Assembly: GCF_019456655.1 (NCBI RefSeq)
Contig: NZ_CP080332.1
Location: 1,922,001-1,986,000, forward strand
From: Mycolicibacterium diernhoferi
Lineage (GTDB): Bacteria > Actinomycetota > Actinomycetes > Mycobacteriales > Mycobacteriaceae
Reading direction: 5' to 3'
Length of the DNA: 64,000 bases
In this document: piece after piece, positions 1 to 9,112 of the stretch
Numbering within the stretch: the first letter of the stretch is position 1
Layout: every line of letters starts with the position of its first letter
Translations under genes and position numbers: made by a program
The notes under the pieces: generated by a model
Database searches by the model: none
The model's input: only the letters and a program-made list of their open reading frames with translations
Told to the model about the DNA's origin: nothing

Positions 1-1
1 G

Positions 2-793
2 GGCCTGCTGATCCCGATCCGGCGGGCCTTCCGCCAGTACGTCAACCTGCGCCCGATCAAGGTGTTCGACGGGGTGCGCAGCCCGTTACGCACCGCGGAC
101 AAGGTGGATTTCGTGGTGGTGCGCGAGAACGTCGAGGGGGAGTACAGCGAGATCGGCGGCCGGATGAACCGTGGCTTCCCCGACGAGATGGCGGTGCAGG
201 AGTCGGTGTTCACCCGGGTCGGGGTCAGCCGGATCGCCGACTACGCACTGGAACTCGCGCGCACCCGGCGCGGCTATGTCACCTCGGCCACCAAGTCCAA
301 CGGGATCGTGCACACGCTGCCGTTCTGGGACGAGGTGGTCGCCGAGCGGGCCGCGGCCTACCCGGATGTGCAGGTGGACAGCGAGCACATCGACGCGCTG
401 GCCGCGAAATTCGTGCTGCAGCCGCAGCGCTTCGACGTGGTGGTGGGCTCGAACCTGTTCGGCGACATACTGTCCGACCTTGCCGCTGCGGTGGCCGGGT
501 CGATCGGGATCGCGCCGTCGGCCAACCTGGACCCGACCCGGGAATTCCCGTCGATGTTCGAGCCGGTGCACGGTTCGGCCCCCGACATCGCCGGCAAGGG
601 GGTCGCCAACCCGGTCGGGGCGGTGTGGTCGGCGGCGATGATGCTCGATCACCTCGGGTTTCCCGAGGCGGCCGCCGACGTGCTGGCCGCCATGGAGGCG
701 ACGCTGGCCCAGCCGCAGACCCGCACCCGGGACCTCGGCGGGACGGCGTCCACGGCCGAGGTCACCGCGGCGCTGATAGCCGAGCTGGGGTAA
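2..793 (+). CDS. Tartrate/D-malate dehydrogenase-type enzyme (partial, 5' end missing)
   Basis: C-terminal 263 residues of an isocitrate/isopropylmalate dehydrogenase family enzyme; the N-terminus lies before the window. Such enzymes are NAD(P)+-dependent, metal-dependent, cytoplasmic 2-hydroxyacid oxidative decarboxylases. Visible motifs are an Arg-rich substrate stretch (LLIPIRRAFRQYVNLRP), VRENVEGEYSEIGG, the metal-site segment NLFGDILSDLAAAVAGS, and FEPVHGSAPDIAGKG near the end. The RENVEGEYS and LLIPIRRAFRQYVNLRP forms look like the TtuC/DmlA (tartrate or D-malate) branch rather than LeuB, which usually reads RELTGGIYFG. Substrate choice between tartrate, D-malate and 3-isopropylmalate is inferred from those motifs only. 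Confidence 0.85.
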   Translation, partial: GLLIPIRRAFRQYVNLRPIKVFDGVRSPLRTADKVDFVVVRENVEGEYSEIGGRMNRGFPDEMAVQESVFTRVGVSRIADYALELARTRRGYVTSATKSNGIVHTLPFWDEVVAERAAAYPDVQVDSEHIDALAAKFVLQPQRFDVVVGSNLFGDILSDLAAAVAGSIGIAPSANLDPTREFPSMFEPVHGSAPDIAGKGVANPVGAVWSAAMMLDHLGFPEAAADVLAAMEATLAQPQTRTRDLGGTASTAEVTAALIAELG

Positions 794-809
794 CCGCCGA
801 AATCACGTA

Positions 810-1334
810 TCAGTTCTCCTCGGCCGGCGGCTCGGGGGTGACGGTCTCGGTTTCGGTCTGCGTCTCGGTGACCGTGCTGACGCTGGTGCTGACCGACGGC
901 GTCGTCTCGGTGGTGGTCGTGGTCGTGGTGGTCGACGGCGTGGTGGTGGTGGTTGTTGTCGTCGTCGGCTCGGTCGTGGTGGTGGCCGGGGGAGCGGTCA
1001 CCGTCTCCGTGGGCACCGGCGCCGGGGCGACCGCGCTGGTGGTCGGCGCCTGCGAGGACGTCGTCGTGGTGGTCGTCGTGCTGGTCGACGGCGACGAGTC
1101 GCCGCTGAGCGCGGAGATGATGCCGTAGATCGCGGCGGCCAGCACCAGCGCCGCGATCGCGCCGATCGCCACCAGCGCGGCGGGTTTGCGGTACCAGGGC
1201 TGCGGCGGCTCCGGGGGTTCGCCGCCGCCGTACGGGTCACCCGCCGGATAGGGCTGGGTGTAGTCGCTGTAGTTCGCCGCGTACTGGGTGGGGTCGTCGT
1301 CGGAGTAGTAGCCGCCAGGTCCGTTGTTCGCCAT
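810..1334 (-). CDS. Single-pass membrane protein with Thr-rich extracytoplasmic tail
   Basis: 174 residues. It has a Tyr/Pro/Gly/Asp-rich cytoplasmic N-terminus, one transmembrane segment at about residues 60-82 (ALVAIGAIAALVLAAAIYGI), then about 90 residues dominated by Thr with Ser, Pro, Glu and Val, ending in acidic PPAEEN. The ATG at 1334 (MANNGPGGYY) was chosen because longer readings upstream give Arg-rich low-complexity sequence. Topology suggests a wall-spanning stalk outside the membrane. No enzymatic domain is visible and function is unknown. It is convergent with the dehydrogenase, with 16 bp between the two stop codons. Confidence 0.7.
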   Translation of the reverse strand: MANNGPGGYYSDDDPTQYAANYSDYTQPYPAGDPYGGGEPPEPPQPWYRKPAALVAIGAIAALVLAAAIYGIISALSGDSSPSTSTTTTTTTSSQAPTTSAVAPAPVPTETVTAPPATTTTEPTTTTTTTTTPSTTTTTTTTETTPSVSTSVSTVTETQTETETVTPEPPAEEN

Positions 1335-1387
1335 AGTGCTTCGACGGTACGACGTCGCGGCGCCGATATGGGGTAACCCGGCGCGGC

Positions 1388-2344
1388 TCAGCTGCTCTCG
1401 CGTCGCGCCTTGGCGCGCCGTTTCCCTTCGTGCATGGCGGCCACCCGGGCGACCGGAATGGTGTGGCCGTGGGCGATCAGGTCGGCGGGCAGCCGCTGCG
1501 GGGCGGGCATCGCCTCGGCCCACGGGTCGCGGTCACCGAGGCGTTCCAGCGCGGTGTGCACGGTGAAGTCGGACGGGTGCACCTCGGTCAACTCCGGCCA
1601 GGCCAGCGGGAACGACACCGGGGTGCCGGGCCTGAGACGCGGGCTGTAGCTGGCGGCCACCGTCGCCCCGCCGGAGCGGGTGGCGTCGACGAACACCTTG
1701 CCCGCCCGGTCCTCGACGATGAAAGCCGTTGTCGCGATGGCCGGATCGAGTGCCGCGGCGCGGGCGGCCAGCGCCCTGGTCGCGGCGGCCACGTCGTCAC
1801 CGGGTGCACTGTCGTCGATCGGGACGAAGATGTGCAGCCCGCGCGACCCGCTGGTCTTCACCGCGCCGGCCAGCCCGCAGTCGGACAAGGCCTGGTGCAC
1901 CAGTTGCGCCACCGCCACCACCGCGCCGAAGTCGTCGGCGCCGGGCGGGTCGAGGTCCAGGATCAGATGGGTGGGCCGGTAGATGTTGTCGGCCAGGCCG
2001 AGTGCCGGGTGGTATTCGACAGCGCGCTGATTGGCCAGCCACAGCAGGGTGCGCCGGTCATCGCACAGCGCGTAGTGGATCTCGCGGTGCGAGGCCTCGG
2101 CCCAGATCGGCGCCGTCTTCACCCAGTCCGGGGTGTACTTGGGCACGTTCTTCTGCATGAATGGCGCCCGTCCGCGCAGCACCCGCAGCACCGTCAGCGG
2201 GCGTCCGGCCAGGCACGGCAGGATCCGGTCGGCGACGGCGTCCAGGTAGTCCACCAGGTCGCGCTTGGTGGCCCCGGCCTCGGGCGTGAGCGGCTGGTCC
2301 AGGTTGGTCAGGTCGACTCCGGAGCGATGCTCGTCCGCGGGCAT
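1388..2344 (-). CDS. Stand-alone LigD-type polymerase (primase-polymerase) domain protein
   Basis: 318 residues matching the PolDom of mycobacterial LigD, an archaeo-eukaryotic primase-type polymerase used in NHEJ gap filling and DNA/RNA synthesis. Visible are MQKNVPKYTPDWVK, the metal-binding motif THLILDLDPP, VKTSGSRGLHIFVPI, and a late VFVDATRSGGATVAASYSPR block. No ligase or nuclease domain is attached, so it resembles the additional PolD proteins of mycobacteria rather than full LigD. The start at 2344 (MPADEHRSG) replaces a 29-residue upstream extension because a TANNNT hexamer sits 6 nt before this ATG, as in leaderless mycobacterial genes. It is divergent from the proteasome-like gene with only 22 bp between starts. 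Confidence 0.85.
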   Translation of the reverse strand: MPADEHRSGVDLTNLDQPLTPEAGATKRDLVDYLDAVADRILPCLAGRPLTVLRVLRGRAPFMQKNVPKYTPDWVKTAPIWAEASHREIHYALCDDRRTLLWLANQRAVEYHPALGLADNIYRPTHLILDLDPPGADDFGAVVAVAQLVHQALSDCGLAGAVKTSGSRGLHIFVPIDDSAPGDDVAAATRALAARAAALDPAIATTAFIVEDRAGKVFVDATRSGGATVAASYSPRLRPGTPVSFPLAWPELTEVHPSDFTVHTALERLGDRDPWAEAMPAPQRLPADLIAHGHTIPVARVAAMHEGKRRAKARRESS

Positions 2345-2350
2345 GAGACC

Positions 2351-2360
2351 ACCATAGGAT
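2351..2360. promoter_or_regulatory. Overlapping divergent -10 hexamers of two predicted leaderless genes
   Basis: On the + strand TAGGAT (2355-2360) lies 6 nt before the ATG at 2367. On the - strand TATGGT (2351-2356) lies 6 nt before the ATG at 2344. Both match the mycobacterial TANNNT -10 element at leaderless spacing, and they share two base pairs. This is direct sequence observation; transcription start sites are inferred. Confidence 0.6.
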
Positions 2361-2366
2361 CGTGCA

Positions 2367-3065
2367 ATGACCGTTGTCCTCGCGCTGCGGTGCGCCAATG
2401 GAATCGTGTTGGCCTCGGATTCCCAGATCACCGATCCCGGCCGCGGTCTGACCTATCCGGCGCAGAAGCTGCATCCGCTGGGCGATTCCGCGGCGTGGGG
2501 TGGCAGCGGGTCACGCGCGGTGCTCTACGACGTCGAGCAGCTCTTCACCGAGGAGGCCGAGGCGATCGTCGAGGCCAAGGACATCGGGCACGCCATCCAG
2601 GCCAGGGTCCGGCCCATCCTGAAACACCACTACGAGAACTTCATCCCCAGCGTGCCGGGGCAGGAGAAGGCCGGCACCCCGGCCACCTTCATCCTGGCCG
2701 CGGGCTATGCGGGGGACCGGCCGTTCATCATCGACCTCGACCCGAACGCGCTGCTCGGCCACCACGAGGAGACGGGTTTCCAGGCGATCGGCAGCGGCGC
2801 GGCGATGGCCCAGCAGGCGCACGCCCTGCTCACCCATTTCCGGATGCCCGAACGCGACGTCGACTACGGGTTGGTGGCCGCCCTGCGGGTGCTCGACGCG
2901 CTGGACGCCTCCTCGTCGAGCATCGGCGGGCCGATGGACCTGTGCCGCATCACTCCCGAGGACGGTGCCCAGCACCTGACGCCCAAACAGGTCGAGGGGG
3001 TCCGCAAGGACGTCGCCCGGTGGGTGAAGCTCGAGCAGAGCGCGCTCGACGATCTCTTCGCGTGA
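2367..3065 (+). CDS. Stand-alone proteasome-type Ntn hydrolase
   Basis: 232 residues. After removal of Met1 the chain starts with Thr and reads TVVLALRCANGIVLASDSQIT. Counting that Thr as 1, Asp17, Lys33 and Gly47 fall exactly where proteasome beta subunits carry their catalytic and supporting residues. A later GSGAAMAQQAH segment resembles the GSG region of beta subunits. It would be a Thr peptidase with an exposed N-terminal nucleophile, needing only Met removal and not propeptide cleavage. It is not the PrcA/PrcB pair, which has a different context and a propeptide; it is more like HslV/Anbu-type homologues. The partner ATPase and substrate are unknown. The start is supported by a leaderless-type -10. 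Confidence 0.75.
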   Translation: MTVVLALRCANGIVLASDSQITDPGRGLTYPAQKLHPLGDSAAWGGSGSRAVLYDVEQLFTEEAEAIVEAKDIGHAIQARVRPILKHHYENFIPSVPGQEKAGTPATFILAAGYAGDRPFIIDLDPNALLGHHEETGFQAIGSGAAMAQQAHALLTHFRMPERDVDYGLVAALRVLDALDASSSSIGGPMDLCRITPEDGAQHLTPKQVEGVRKDVARWVKLEQSALDDLFA

Positions 3066-3165
3066 GCCTGTGAGGTTGCTGTCAATCCGGCAGACCCATT
3101 GCTGATGGTTAAACGAGCTACGTAAGTTACGCCGGATAACGACTCTGTCATCCGATAGGCGCCAC

Positions 3166-5994
3166 ATGACCGCCAGCACCGGCCGATCCACCATCGGGCA
3201 CTTCATCCGGCTGTTCGCCGTACCCATCGTGCTCGGCTGGCTGGCGCTCACCGTCGCCACCAACGTGCTGGTGCCGTCGCTGGAGAAGGTCGGCGAGGAG
3301 CACACCGTCGGGATGAGCGCCCAGAACGCGCCGTCGATGATCGCCATGAAACGCATCGGCGCCAACTTCGACGAATTCGACTCCGATTCCAACGCCATGG
3401 TGGTGCTGGAGGGAGATCAGCCCCTCGGTGCGCAGGCCCATCATTACTACGACGGGCTGATCGGCAAGTTCGAGGCCGACCCCGCCCACATCCAGCACGT
3501 CGCGGACTTCTGGGGCGACACCCTGACCGCCGCGGGGGCACAGAGCGCGGACGGTAAGTCCGCGTACGTGCAGTTGTACCTGCACGGCAACCAGGGCGAG
3601 ACGCTGGCCAACGAGTCGGTGCAGGCCGTCCGTGACATCGTGGCGTCCACCCCGCCGCCGCCGGGCCTGCAGGTGTTCGTCACCGGTGGGGCGCCGCTGA
3701 TCTCCGATCAGCACCATGCCGGGGACAAGAGCATCGCCCGGGTCACCATGATCACCCTCGGCGTCATCCTGCTGATGCTGCTGATCGTGTACCGCTCGAT
3801 CGGCACCACGATCCTCATCCTGCTGATGGTGTTCGTCGAACTCGGCGCCGCCCGCGGTGTGGTGGCGTTTCTGGCCAACGCCGGGGTCATCGGGCTCTCG
3901 ACGTTCGCGGTGAACCTGTTGACGCTGATGATCATCGCCGCCGGCACCGACTACGCCATCTTCGCGGTCGGCCGTTACCAGGAGGCCCGCGGCGCCGGTG
4001 AGGACCGGGAAACCGCCTACTACAGCATGTTCGGCGGCACCGCGCACGTGGTGCTGGGTTCCGGGCTGACCATCGCCGGGGCCATGCTGTGCCTGTCGGT
4101 CACCCGGCTGCCGTACTTCCAGACGATGGGTGTGCCGTGCGCGATCGGCACCCTGGTCGCGGTGCTGGCGGCGCTGACGCTGGGCCCGGCGGTCATCACG
4201 ATCGGCAGCCGGTTCGGCCGCTTCGAACCCAAACGGGCCATCCGTTCGCAGGGATGGCGGCGCATCGGGGTGACCGTGGTGCGCTGGCCGGGCCCGGTGC
4301 TGGTGGCCAGCCTGGCGCTCGCCATCATCGGCCTGGTCACCCTGCCCGGCTACATGACCAACTACGACGCCCGCCGGTACCTGCCCCAGGAGTTGCCGGC
4401 CAACGTCGGATATGCGGCCGCCGAACGGCATTTCAGCGCCGCCCGGATGAACCCCGAACTGCTGATGGTGGAAAGCGACCGCGATCTGCGCAACCCGGCC
4501 GACTTCCTGGTCATCAACAAGATCGCCAAGGGTATCCTCGCCGTCCCCGGGGTGGCGCGGGTGCAGACCATCACCCGGCCCAACGGAAAACCGATCGAGC
4601 ACACCACGATTCCGTTCATGCTCAGCCAGCAGGGCGCCACCCAGACGATGAACGAGAAGTACCGTCAGGACCAGTTCGCCGACATGCTGCGCCAGGCCGA
4701 CGATATGCAGACCAACATCGAGACGATGGAGGCGATGTCCTCGATCACCGAGCAGATGGCGGCCACCACCCACGAGATGGTGCTCAAGACCACCGACATG
4801 ACCCTCGACATCGTCGAATTGCGGGACCACATAGCCGATTTCGACGACTTTCTGCGCCCGATCCGCAACTACTTCTACTGGGAACCGCACTGTTACGACA
4901 TCCCGGTGTGCACGACCATGCGGTCGATCTTCGACGCCCTCGACGGTATCGACACGATGACCACCGATGTGCAGAAACTGGTGCCCGATCTGCAGCACCT
5001 GGACACCCTGATGCCGCAGATGGTCACGCTGATGCCGGAGAACATCCGCGTCATGCGCAACATGCGCGAGTCGATGCTGACGATGTATCAGACCCAGAAG
5101 GGCATGCAGGACCAGGGTTCGGCGATGCAGGAGAACTCGACGGCGATGGGGGAGGCCTTCGACGCCTCCCGCAACGACGACTCGTTCTACCTGCCGCCGG
5201 AGGCCTTCGAGAACGAGGACTTCAAGCGGGGCATGGAGAATTTCATCTCCCCGGACGGAAAGTCCGTGCGGTTCATCATCAGTCACGACGGTGATCCGGC
5301 CACCCCGGACGGCATCGCGCACGTCGACCCGATCAGAACGGCCGCCAAGGAGGCCATCAAGGGCACCCCGCTGGAGGGGGCCAAGATCTTCCTGGCCGGC
5401 ACCGCCGCCACCTACAAGGACATGCACGACGGCGCCCAGTGGGATCTGATCATCGCCGGGATCGCGGCCGCCTCCTTGATTTTCGTCATCATGCTGCTGA
5501 TCACCCGCAGCCTGGTCGCGGCCGCGGTGATCGTCGGCACCGTGCTGCTCTCGCTGGGCGCCTCGTTCGGCATGTCGGTGTTGTTGTGGCAGCACCTGCT
5601 CGGGCTGGAGTTGCACTGGATGGTGCTGCCGATGTCGGTGATCCTGCTGCTGGCGGTGGGCTCGGACTACAACCTGTTGCTGGTGTCGCGGTTCAAGGAG
5701 GAACTGCCCGGCGGGCTCAAGACCGGCATCATCCGGGCGATGGCCGGCACCGGCTCGGTGGTCACCTCGGCCGGTCTGGTGTTCGCATTCACCATGGCGT
5801 CCTTCGCGTTCAGCGATCTCAAGGTGATGGCGCAGGTCGGCACCACCATCGCGCTGGGCCTGCTGTTCGACACCCTGGTGGTGCGGTCGTTCATGACGCC
5901 GGCGATCGCCGCGCTGCTGGGCAAATGGTTCTGGTGGCCGCAGACCGTGCGGACCGAGGCGTCGCGGCGGCGGCTGGCGGCGCTGGCTCGGTAG
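3166..5994 (+). CDS. MmpL family RND transporter
   Basis: 942 residues, usual length for MmpL4/MmpL5-type proteins, which export lipids or siderophores across the inner membrane using the proton gradient. The layout is one N-terminal transmembrane helix (about 15-35), a periplasmic loop, a bundle of helices with GTDYAIF near residue 258, a large second periplasmic region (about 420-760) rich in Met, Gln and Glu and probably coiled coil, and a second bundle with GSDYNLL near 831. The Asp-Tyr pairs in the two bundles are the proton-relay residues of the family. No mmpS gene is adjacent. Cargo cannot be told from sequence. Confidence 0.92.
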   Translation: MTASTGRSTIGHFIRLFAVPIVLGWLALTVATNVLVPSLEKVGEEHTVGMSAQNAPSMIAMKRIGANFDEFDSDSNAMVVLEGDQPLGAQAHHYYDGLIGKFEADPAHIQHVADFWGDTLTAAGAQSADGKSAYVQLYLHGNQGETLANESVQAVRDIVASTPPPPGLQVFVTGGAPLISDQHHAGDKSIARVTMITLGVILLMLLIVYRSIGTTILILLMVFVELGAARGVVAFLANAGVIGLSTFAVNLLTLMIIAAGTDYAIFAVGRYQEARGAGEDRETAYYSMFGGTAHVVLGSGLTIAGAMLCLSVTRLPYFQTMGVPCAIGTLVAVLAALTLGPAVITIGSRFGRFEPKRAIRSQGWRRIGVTVVRWPGPVLVASLALAIIGLVTLPGYMTNYDARRYLPQELPANVGYAAAERHFSAARMNPELLMVESDRDLRNPADFLVINKIAKGILAVPGVARVQTITRPNGKPIEHTTIPFMLSQQGATQTMNEKYRQDQFADMLRQADDMQTNIETMEAMSSITEQMAATTHEMVLKTTDMTLDIVELRDHIADFDDFLRPIRNYFYWEPHCYDIPVCTTMRSIFDALDGIDTMTTDVQKLVPDLQHLDTLMPQMVTLMPENIRVMRNMRESMLTMYQTQKGMQDQGSAMQENSTAMGEAFDASRNDDSFYLPPEAFENEDFKRGMENFISPDGKSVRFIISHDGDPATPDGIAHVDPIRTAAKEAIKGTPLEGAKIFLAGTAATYKDMHDGAQWDLIIAGIAAASLIFVIMLLITRSLVAAAVIVGTVLLSLGASFGMSVLLWQHLLGLELHWMVLPMSVILLLAVGSDYNLLLVSRFKEELPGGLKTGIIRAMAGTGSVVTSAGLVFAFTMASFAFSDLKVMAQVGTTIALGLLFDTLVVRSFMTPAIAALLGKWFWWPQTVRTEASRRRLAALAR

Positions 5995-6052
5995 CGGGCG
6001 GCATCTGCCGAAACCGGCGATATGGCGGCCAGGACAATTATGCTCAGAGTTT

Positions 6053-7600
6053 GTGCCTGAAACCTCGTACGCTCCGTGCGGCGAGCTGAGTCTGGCCTAT
6101 CAGGTGTTCGGTGACGGGCCGATCGACCTTGTCTTCGCCGGGCCGATGGTCACCCATGTCGACCTGTTCTGGACCATGCCCGAGTTCAAGGTCTTCTTCG
6201 ACCAACTCGGCACCTTCTGCCGGATCGCCATCTTCGACAAGGCCGGTGTCGGGTTGTCGGATCCGGTACCCCAAGTCCGCACCCTCGATGACCGGGTCGC
6301 CGAGATCGAGGCCGTGATGGACGCCGTCGGCTTCGAGCGGGCCGCGATCTTCGGGATGAGCGAGGGCGGAGCGCAATCCGTCTACTTCGCGGCGAAACGG
6401 CCGCAGCGAACCCGGGCGCTGATCCTCTACGGCGCGTTCGCCTACCTGTCCGGCGGCGGGTGGGACGAGGTGCTGGGCGACCCGGCCGAGGTGTGGGCGC
6501 GCGTGCACGCCGAATTGGGTCCGCAATACTCGCCGTCGGTCGAGCAGATCGTCCGCTTGCAGGCTTTCGCGCGTTCTGCCCGTGAGCAGTGGGGCAGCGG
6601 CGCGAGCGCCAAGGCGTTGACGCCGTCGGTGCGGTCGCTGCGCCAACTCGCCATGTTCGAACGGATGGCCGCGAGTCCCGGAATGGCGCGCGCCACAATG
6701 GAATCCAATCTCCGCATCGACCTCCGGTCGGTTCTCCCGACGCTGGCCGTGCCCACCCTCGTCGTGCATGCCAGCCACGACGGCGTGCCGGTACAGTGCG
6801 GCCGGTATCTGGCCGACCACATCGCGGGCGCGAGGTACATCGAGGTCGACGGCGTCGATCACGCGCCGTGGCTGACCGGGCCCGACACCATCCTCACCGG
6901 CATCGAAGAGTTCCTCACCGGCGGGCACGCCGTGCCCTCGCAGTCCCACCGAGCCCTGCGCACCGTGCTGTTCACCGACATCGTCTCCTCGACCCAGCAC
7001 GCCGCCACCGCCGGTGACGAGCGGTGGCGGGCGGTGATGATGCGCTTCGGGGACATCAACGCCGAACTGGTGCAGCGCTTCGGCGGCGCGGTGCTCAAGA
7101 GCACCGGCGACGGCCATCTCGCCACCTTCGACGGCCCGACCCAGGCCATCCGCTGCGCCGAGGCGCTGCACACCGACGCCGAGACGCTGGGCATCGAGAT
7201 CCGGGCGGGCATTCACACCGGGGAGTGCGAACTGCTCGGCGGGGACATCGCCGGGATCGCGGTGCACATCGCCGCGCGGATTCTCGGGCAGGCCGGCGCC
7301 GGCGAGATCCTGGTCTCGCGCACCGTCCGCGACCTGGTGGTCGGCTCGGGCACCAGCTTCCGGGATCGCGGCATCGTCGCGCTGCGTGGGGTGCCCGGCA
7401 GTTGGCAGCTGCTGGCCGTCGACCGGCAGGGCGACCAGGGATCGGCCGAAGCGCAGCTGGCGTCGACACCCACCCCCGGCCCGCGGGCCGCGATGCACCG
7501 CACCGACCGGGCCGTGGAGATGATGGCGCGGCGCACGCCGTGGGTGCTGCGCGGGGTGGCGCGGCTGTCCCCGACGGGTCGCAGCCCGAAATCCGGGTAG
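6053..7600 (+). CDS. Alpha/beta hydrolase-class III adenylate cyclase fusion
   Basis: 515 residues. Residues 1 to about 290 form an alpha/beta hydrolase with nucleophile elbow GMSEGG (Ser about 102) and a late VDGVDHAPW histidine. Residues about 300-465 form a class III nucleotide cyclase: RTVLFTDIVSST supplies the first metal Asp, KSTGDGHLATF the second. The usual Asn of the transition-state pair appears as His in AVHIAARI, with the Arg kept. It should make cAMP, perhaps gated by a ligand bound in the hydrolase fold. GTG start at 6053; a TATGCT hexamer ends 8 nt upstream. It faces a cyclic-nucleotide-binding gene with 9 bp between stops. Confidence 0.88.
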   Translation: MPETSYAPCGELSLAYQVFGDGPIDLVFAGPMVTHVDLFWTMPEFKVFFDQLGTFCRIAIFDKAGVGLSDPVPQVRTLDDRVAEIEAVMDAVGFERAAIFGMSEGGAQSVYFAAKRPQRTRALILYGAFAYLSGGGWDEVLGDPAEVWARVHAELGPQYSPSVEQIVRLQAFARSAREQWGSGASAKALTPSVRSLRQLAMFERMAASPGMARATMESNLRIDLRSVLPTLAVPTLVVHASHDGVPVQCGRYLADHIAGARYIEVDGVDHAPWLTGPDTILTGIEEFLTGGHAVPSQSHRALRTVLFTDIVSSTQHAATAGDERWRAVMMRFGDINAELVQRFGGAVLKSTGDGHLATFDGPTQAIRCAEALHTDAETLGIEIRAGIHTGECELLGGDIAGIAVHIAARILGQAGAGEILVSRTVRDLVVGSGTSFRDRGIVALRGVPGSWQLLAVDRQGDQGSAEAQLASTPTPGPRAAMHRTDRAVEMMARRTPWVLRGVARLSPTGRSPKSG

Positions 7601-7609
7601 CCGGCGGGA

Positions 7610-8068
7610 CTAGCGGGAGGCCGCCGTCCGCACGTGTTTGGCCACCGTCGCGTCCATCGTCTCGCGCAGCGCCGGAATCTGGTCCAGCAGCCGATGGAGA
7701 TCGTCGCGCGCGATGTGCAGCACCTCGGCCTTGCCGGTGGTCGTCACCGTCGCGTTGCGCAGGGTGCCGCGACGCAATGCGGATTCGCCGATCACTTCGC
7801 CCGGGCCGACCACGGCCACCCGGTCCTGGCCGACATACACCGCGGCCTGGCCGCTGAGCAGGATGTAGCAGGAGTCCGAGGGGGTCTGTTCCAGGATCAG
7901 CGGCCACGGCCCGGAGGTGGAGGTGCGGTGCGCGGCGCGGACGAGGCGGCGCACGTCGGCGTCGGAGAACTTCGCGAAACCCGCGAATTCCCGCAGCCGG
8001 GCGGCGTCGACTTCGAGTTCCTGCTCCCGGGCCAGATCCGCAGCTCGGGTCGTCCTGTGCTTGTTCAT
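7610..8068 (-). CDS. Cyclic nucleotide-binding domain protein
   Basis: 152 residues. Residues about 20-140 form a CRP-type cNMP-binding fold: SCYILLSGQAAVYVGQDRVA, then the phosphate-binding cassette GEVIGESALRRGTLRNATV with the phosphate-contacting Arg present. There is no C-terminal helix-turn-helix, so it is a stand-alone sensor rather than a CRP-type transcription factor. The start at 8068 (MNKHRTTRAAD) is set by an AAGGA ribosome-binding site about 7 nt upstream; an in-frame reading 42 codons longer is unlikely. It is convergent with the adenylate cyclase, which suggests a local cAMP source and receiver (inference). Confidence 0.85.
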   Translation of the reverse strand: MNKHRTTRAADLAREQELEVDAARLREFAGFAKFSDADVRRLVRAAHRTSTSGPWPLILEQTPSDSCYILLSGQAAVYVGQDRVAVVGPGEVIGESALRRGTLRNATVTTTGKAEVLHIARDDLHRLLDQIPALRETMDATVAKHVRTAASR

Positions 8069-8203
8069 GTCGGATCCTTCCTCTGTGTGCACACCGAGGG
8101 TGTCTGACGGCGGGGGAGCCGGACCGAGTAGCGGACTACCTGTTCTGATCTGGCAATTCGCTGTGGACGTTTGAGCAACCCCATTGCCGAGCATGGTGGC
8201 CCG

Positions 8204-9112
8204 ATGACCGAGCCACCGGACGGCGTCTTCGCCGCGGACGATTTCGCCCCGGAAGAGATAGCCCTGCGCCCGCGCAATGTTCGTTTCGACTGGTCAACCG
8301 CCCCGCTGCATTGGATCCCGGGCGATCCGTACGCCTCGCACGGGGTGACCGCGCTCAACCTGTTCCTCCCGGTCGCCGAACGGTGGTTCAGCAAATTGCT
8401 CTCGGATTCTTTGGAGTTCGTGCGTGACGAACACCTACGGGAGGAGATCGTCGGCTTCGTCGGCCAGGAGGCGGTACATGCCCGCACCCACGACCATGTG
8501 CTGGACGCCTACCTGCGCGGGCACGGTATCGACCCGGGCCCGTTCACCACCCAGCTGGAGTGGGTCATCGGCCAGTACGACCGACGGGTCGCGCAGGCCG
8601 ATGCGGATCAACGGCGCAAGGTTCTCGCCTCCGGGACGCACGCGCTGAGCGCCGCCGAGCACTACACCGGGGTGCTGGGGCACTGGGCGCTCAACAACCG
8701 CTGGGACGAACTCGGCGCCGACCCGACGCTGACCGACCTGTACCGCTGGCACGGCGCCGAGGAGGTCGAGCACCGGCACGTCTCGTTCAACGTTGCGAAG
8801 TACTTCGGGATGGACTACGTCGCGCAGGCCGCGGCCGGGGTGATGGTCACCGTGGTGTTCTTCGCGCTGATGCTGCGCGGCACCAGGTATCTGGTGAACC
8901 AGGACCCGGCGCTGCCGAGGACGGGCTATCTGCGGCTGCTGTGGAAACTGCGGCGCTCCGGCAAGACCGGCGGGTTGCCCTCGATGTCGTACTACGTCCG
9001 GTCCGGGCTGACACTTTTGCGGCGCGACTACGACCCGGCTGACGAGGGCAGCACCGCGCAGGCGGTCGCCTACCTGGCCGGCTCGCCGGCCGCGCGCGCA
9101 AGCCATGGGTGA
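8204..9112 (+). CDS. PF10118-type predicted metal-dependent hydrolase
   Basis: 302 residues from ATG 8204 (MTEPPDGVF); an in-frame TTG at 8171 is an alternative. It matches the family of predicted metal-dependent hydrolases with repeated Glu/His helices, seen as EEIVGFVGQEAVHARTHDHV, LSAAEHYTG and WHGAEEVEHRHVSFN. These are the pattern of a di-iron or di-metal carboxylate four-helix bundle. A hydrophobic helix (AAGVMVTVVFFALML) sits near residues 218-233. It overlaps the next gene, a flavin/2Fe-2S reductase, by 8 bp, so the two are translationally coupled. A redox partnership is likely; the substrate is unknown. Confidence 0.8.
   Translation: MTEPPDGVFAADDFAPEEIALRPRNVRFDWSTAPLHWIPGDPYASHGVTALNLFLPVAERWFSKLLSDSLEFVRDEHLREEIVGFVGQEAVHARTHDHVLDAYLRGHGIDPGPFTTQLEWVIGQYDRRVAQADADQRRKVLASGTHALSAAEHYTGVLGHWALNNRWDELGADPTLTDLYRWHGAEEVEHRHVSFNVAKYFGMDYVAQAAAGVMVTVVFFALMLRGTRYLVNQDPALPRTGYLRLLWKLRRSGKTGGLPSMSYYVRSGLTLLRRDYDPADEGSTAQAVAYLAGSPAARASHG

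Noticed and set aside
880-990. GTGGT-rich tract as a possible DNA repeat element
   Set aside because: It is the coding sequence of the Thr-rich tail of the membrane protein on the minus strand.
1430-3073. 547-aa open frame on the plus strand
   Set aside because: Runs antisense to the polymerase-domain gene and out of frame with the Ntn hydrolase; low-complexity product.
3148-5616. 822-aa open frame on the minus strand
   Set aside because: Antisense shadow of the MmpL gene; His/Arg/Gly-rich composition and no domain.
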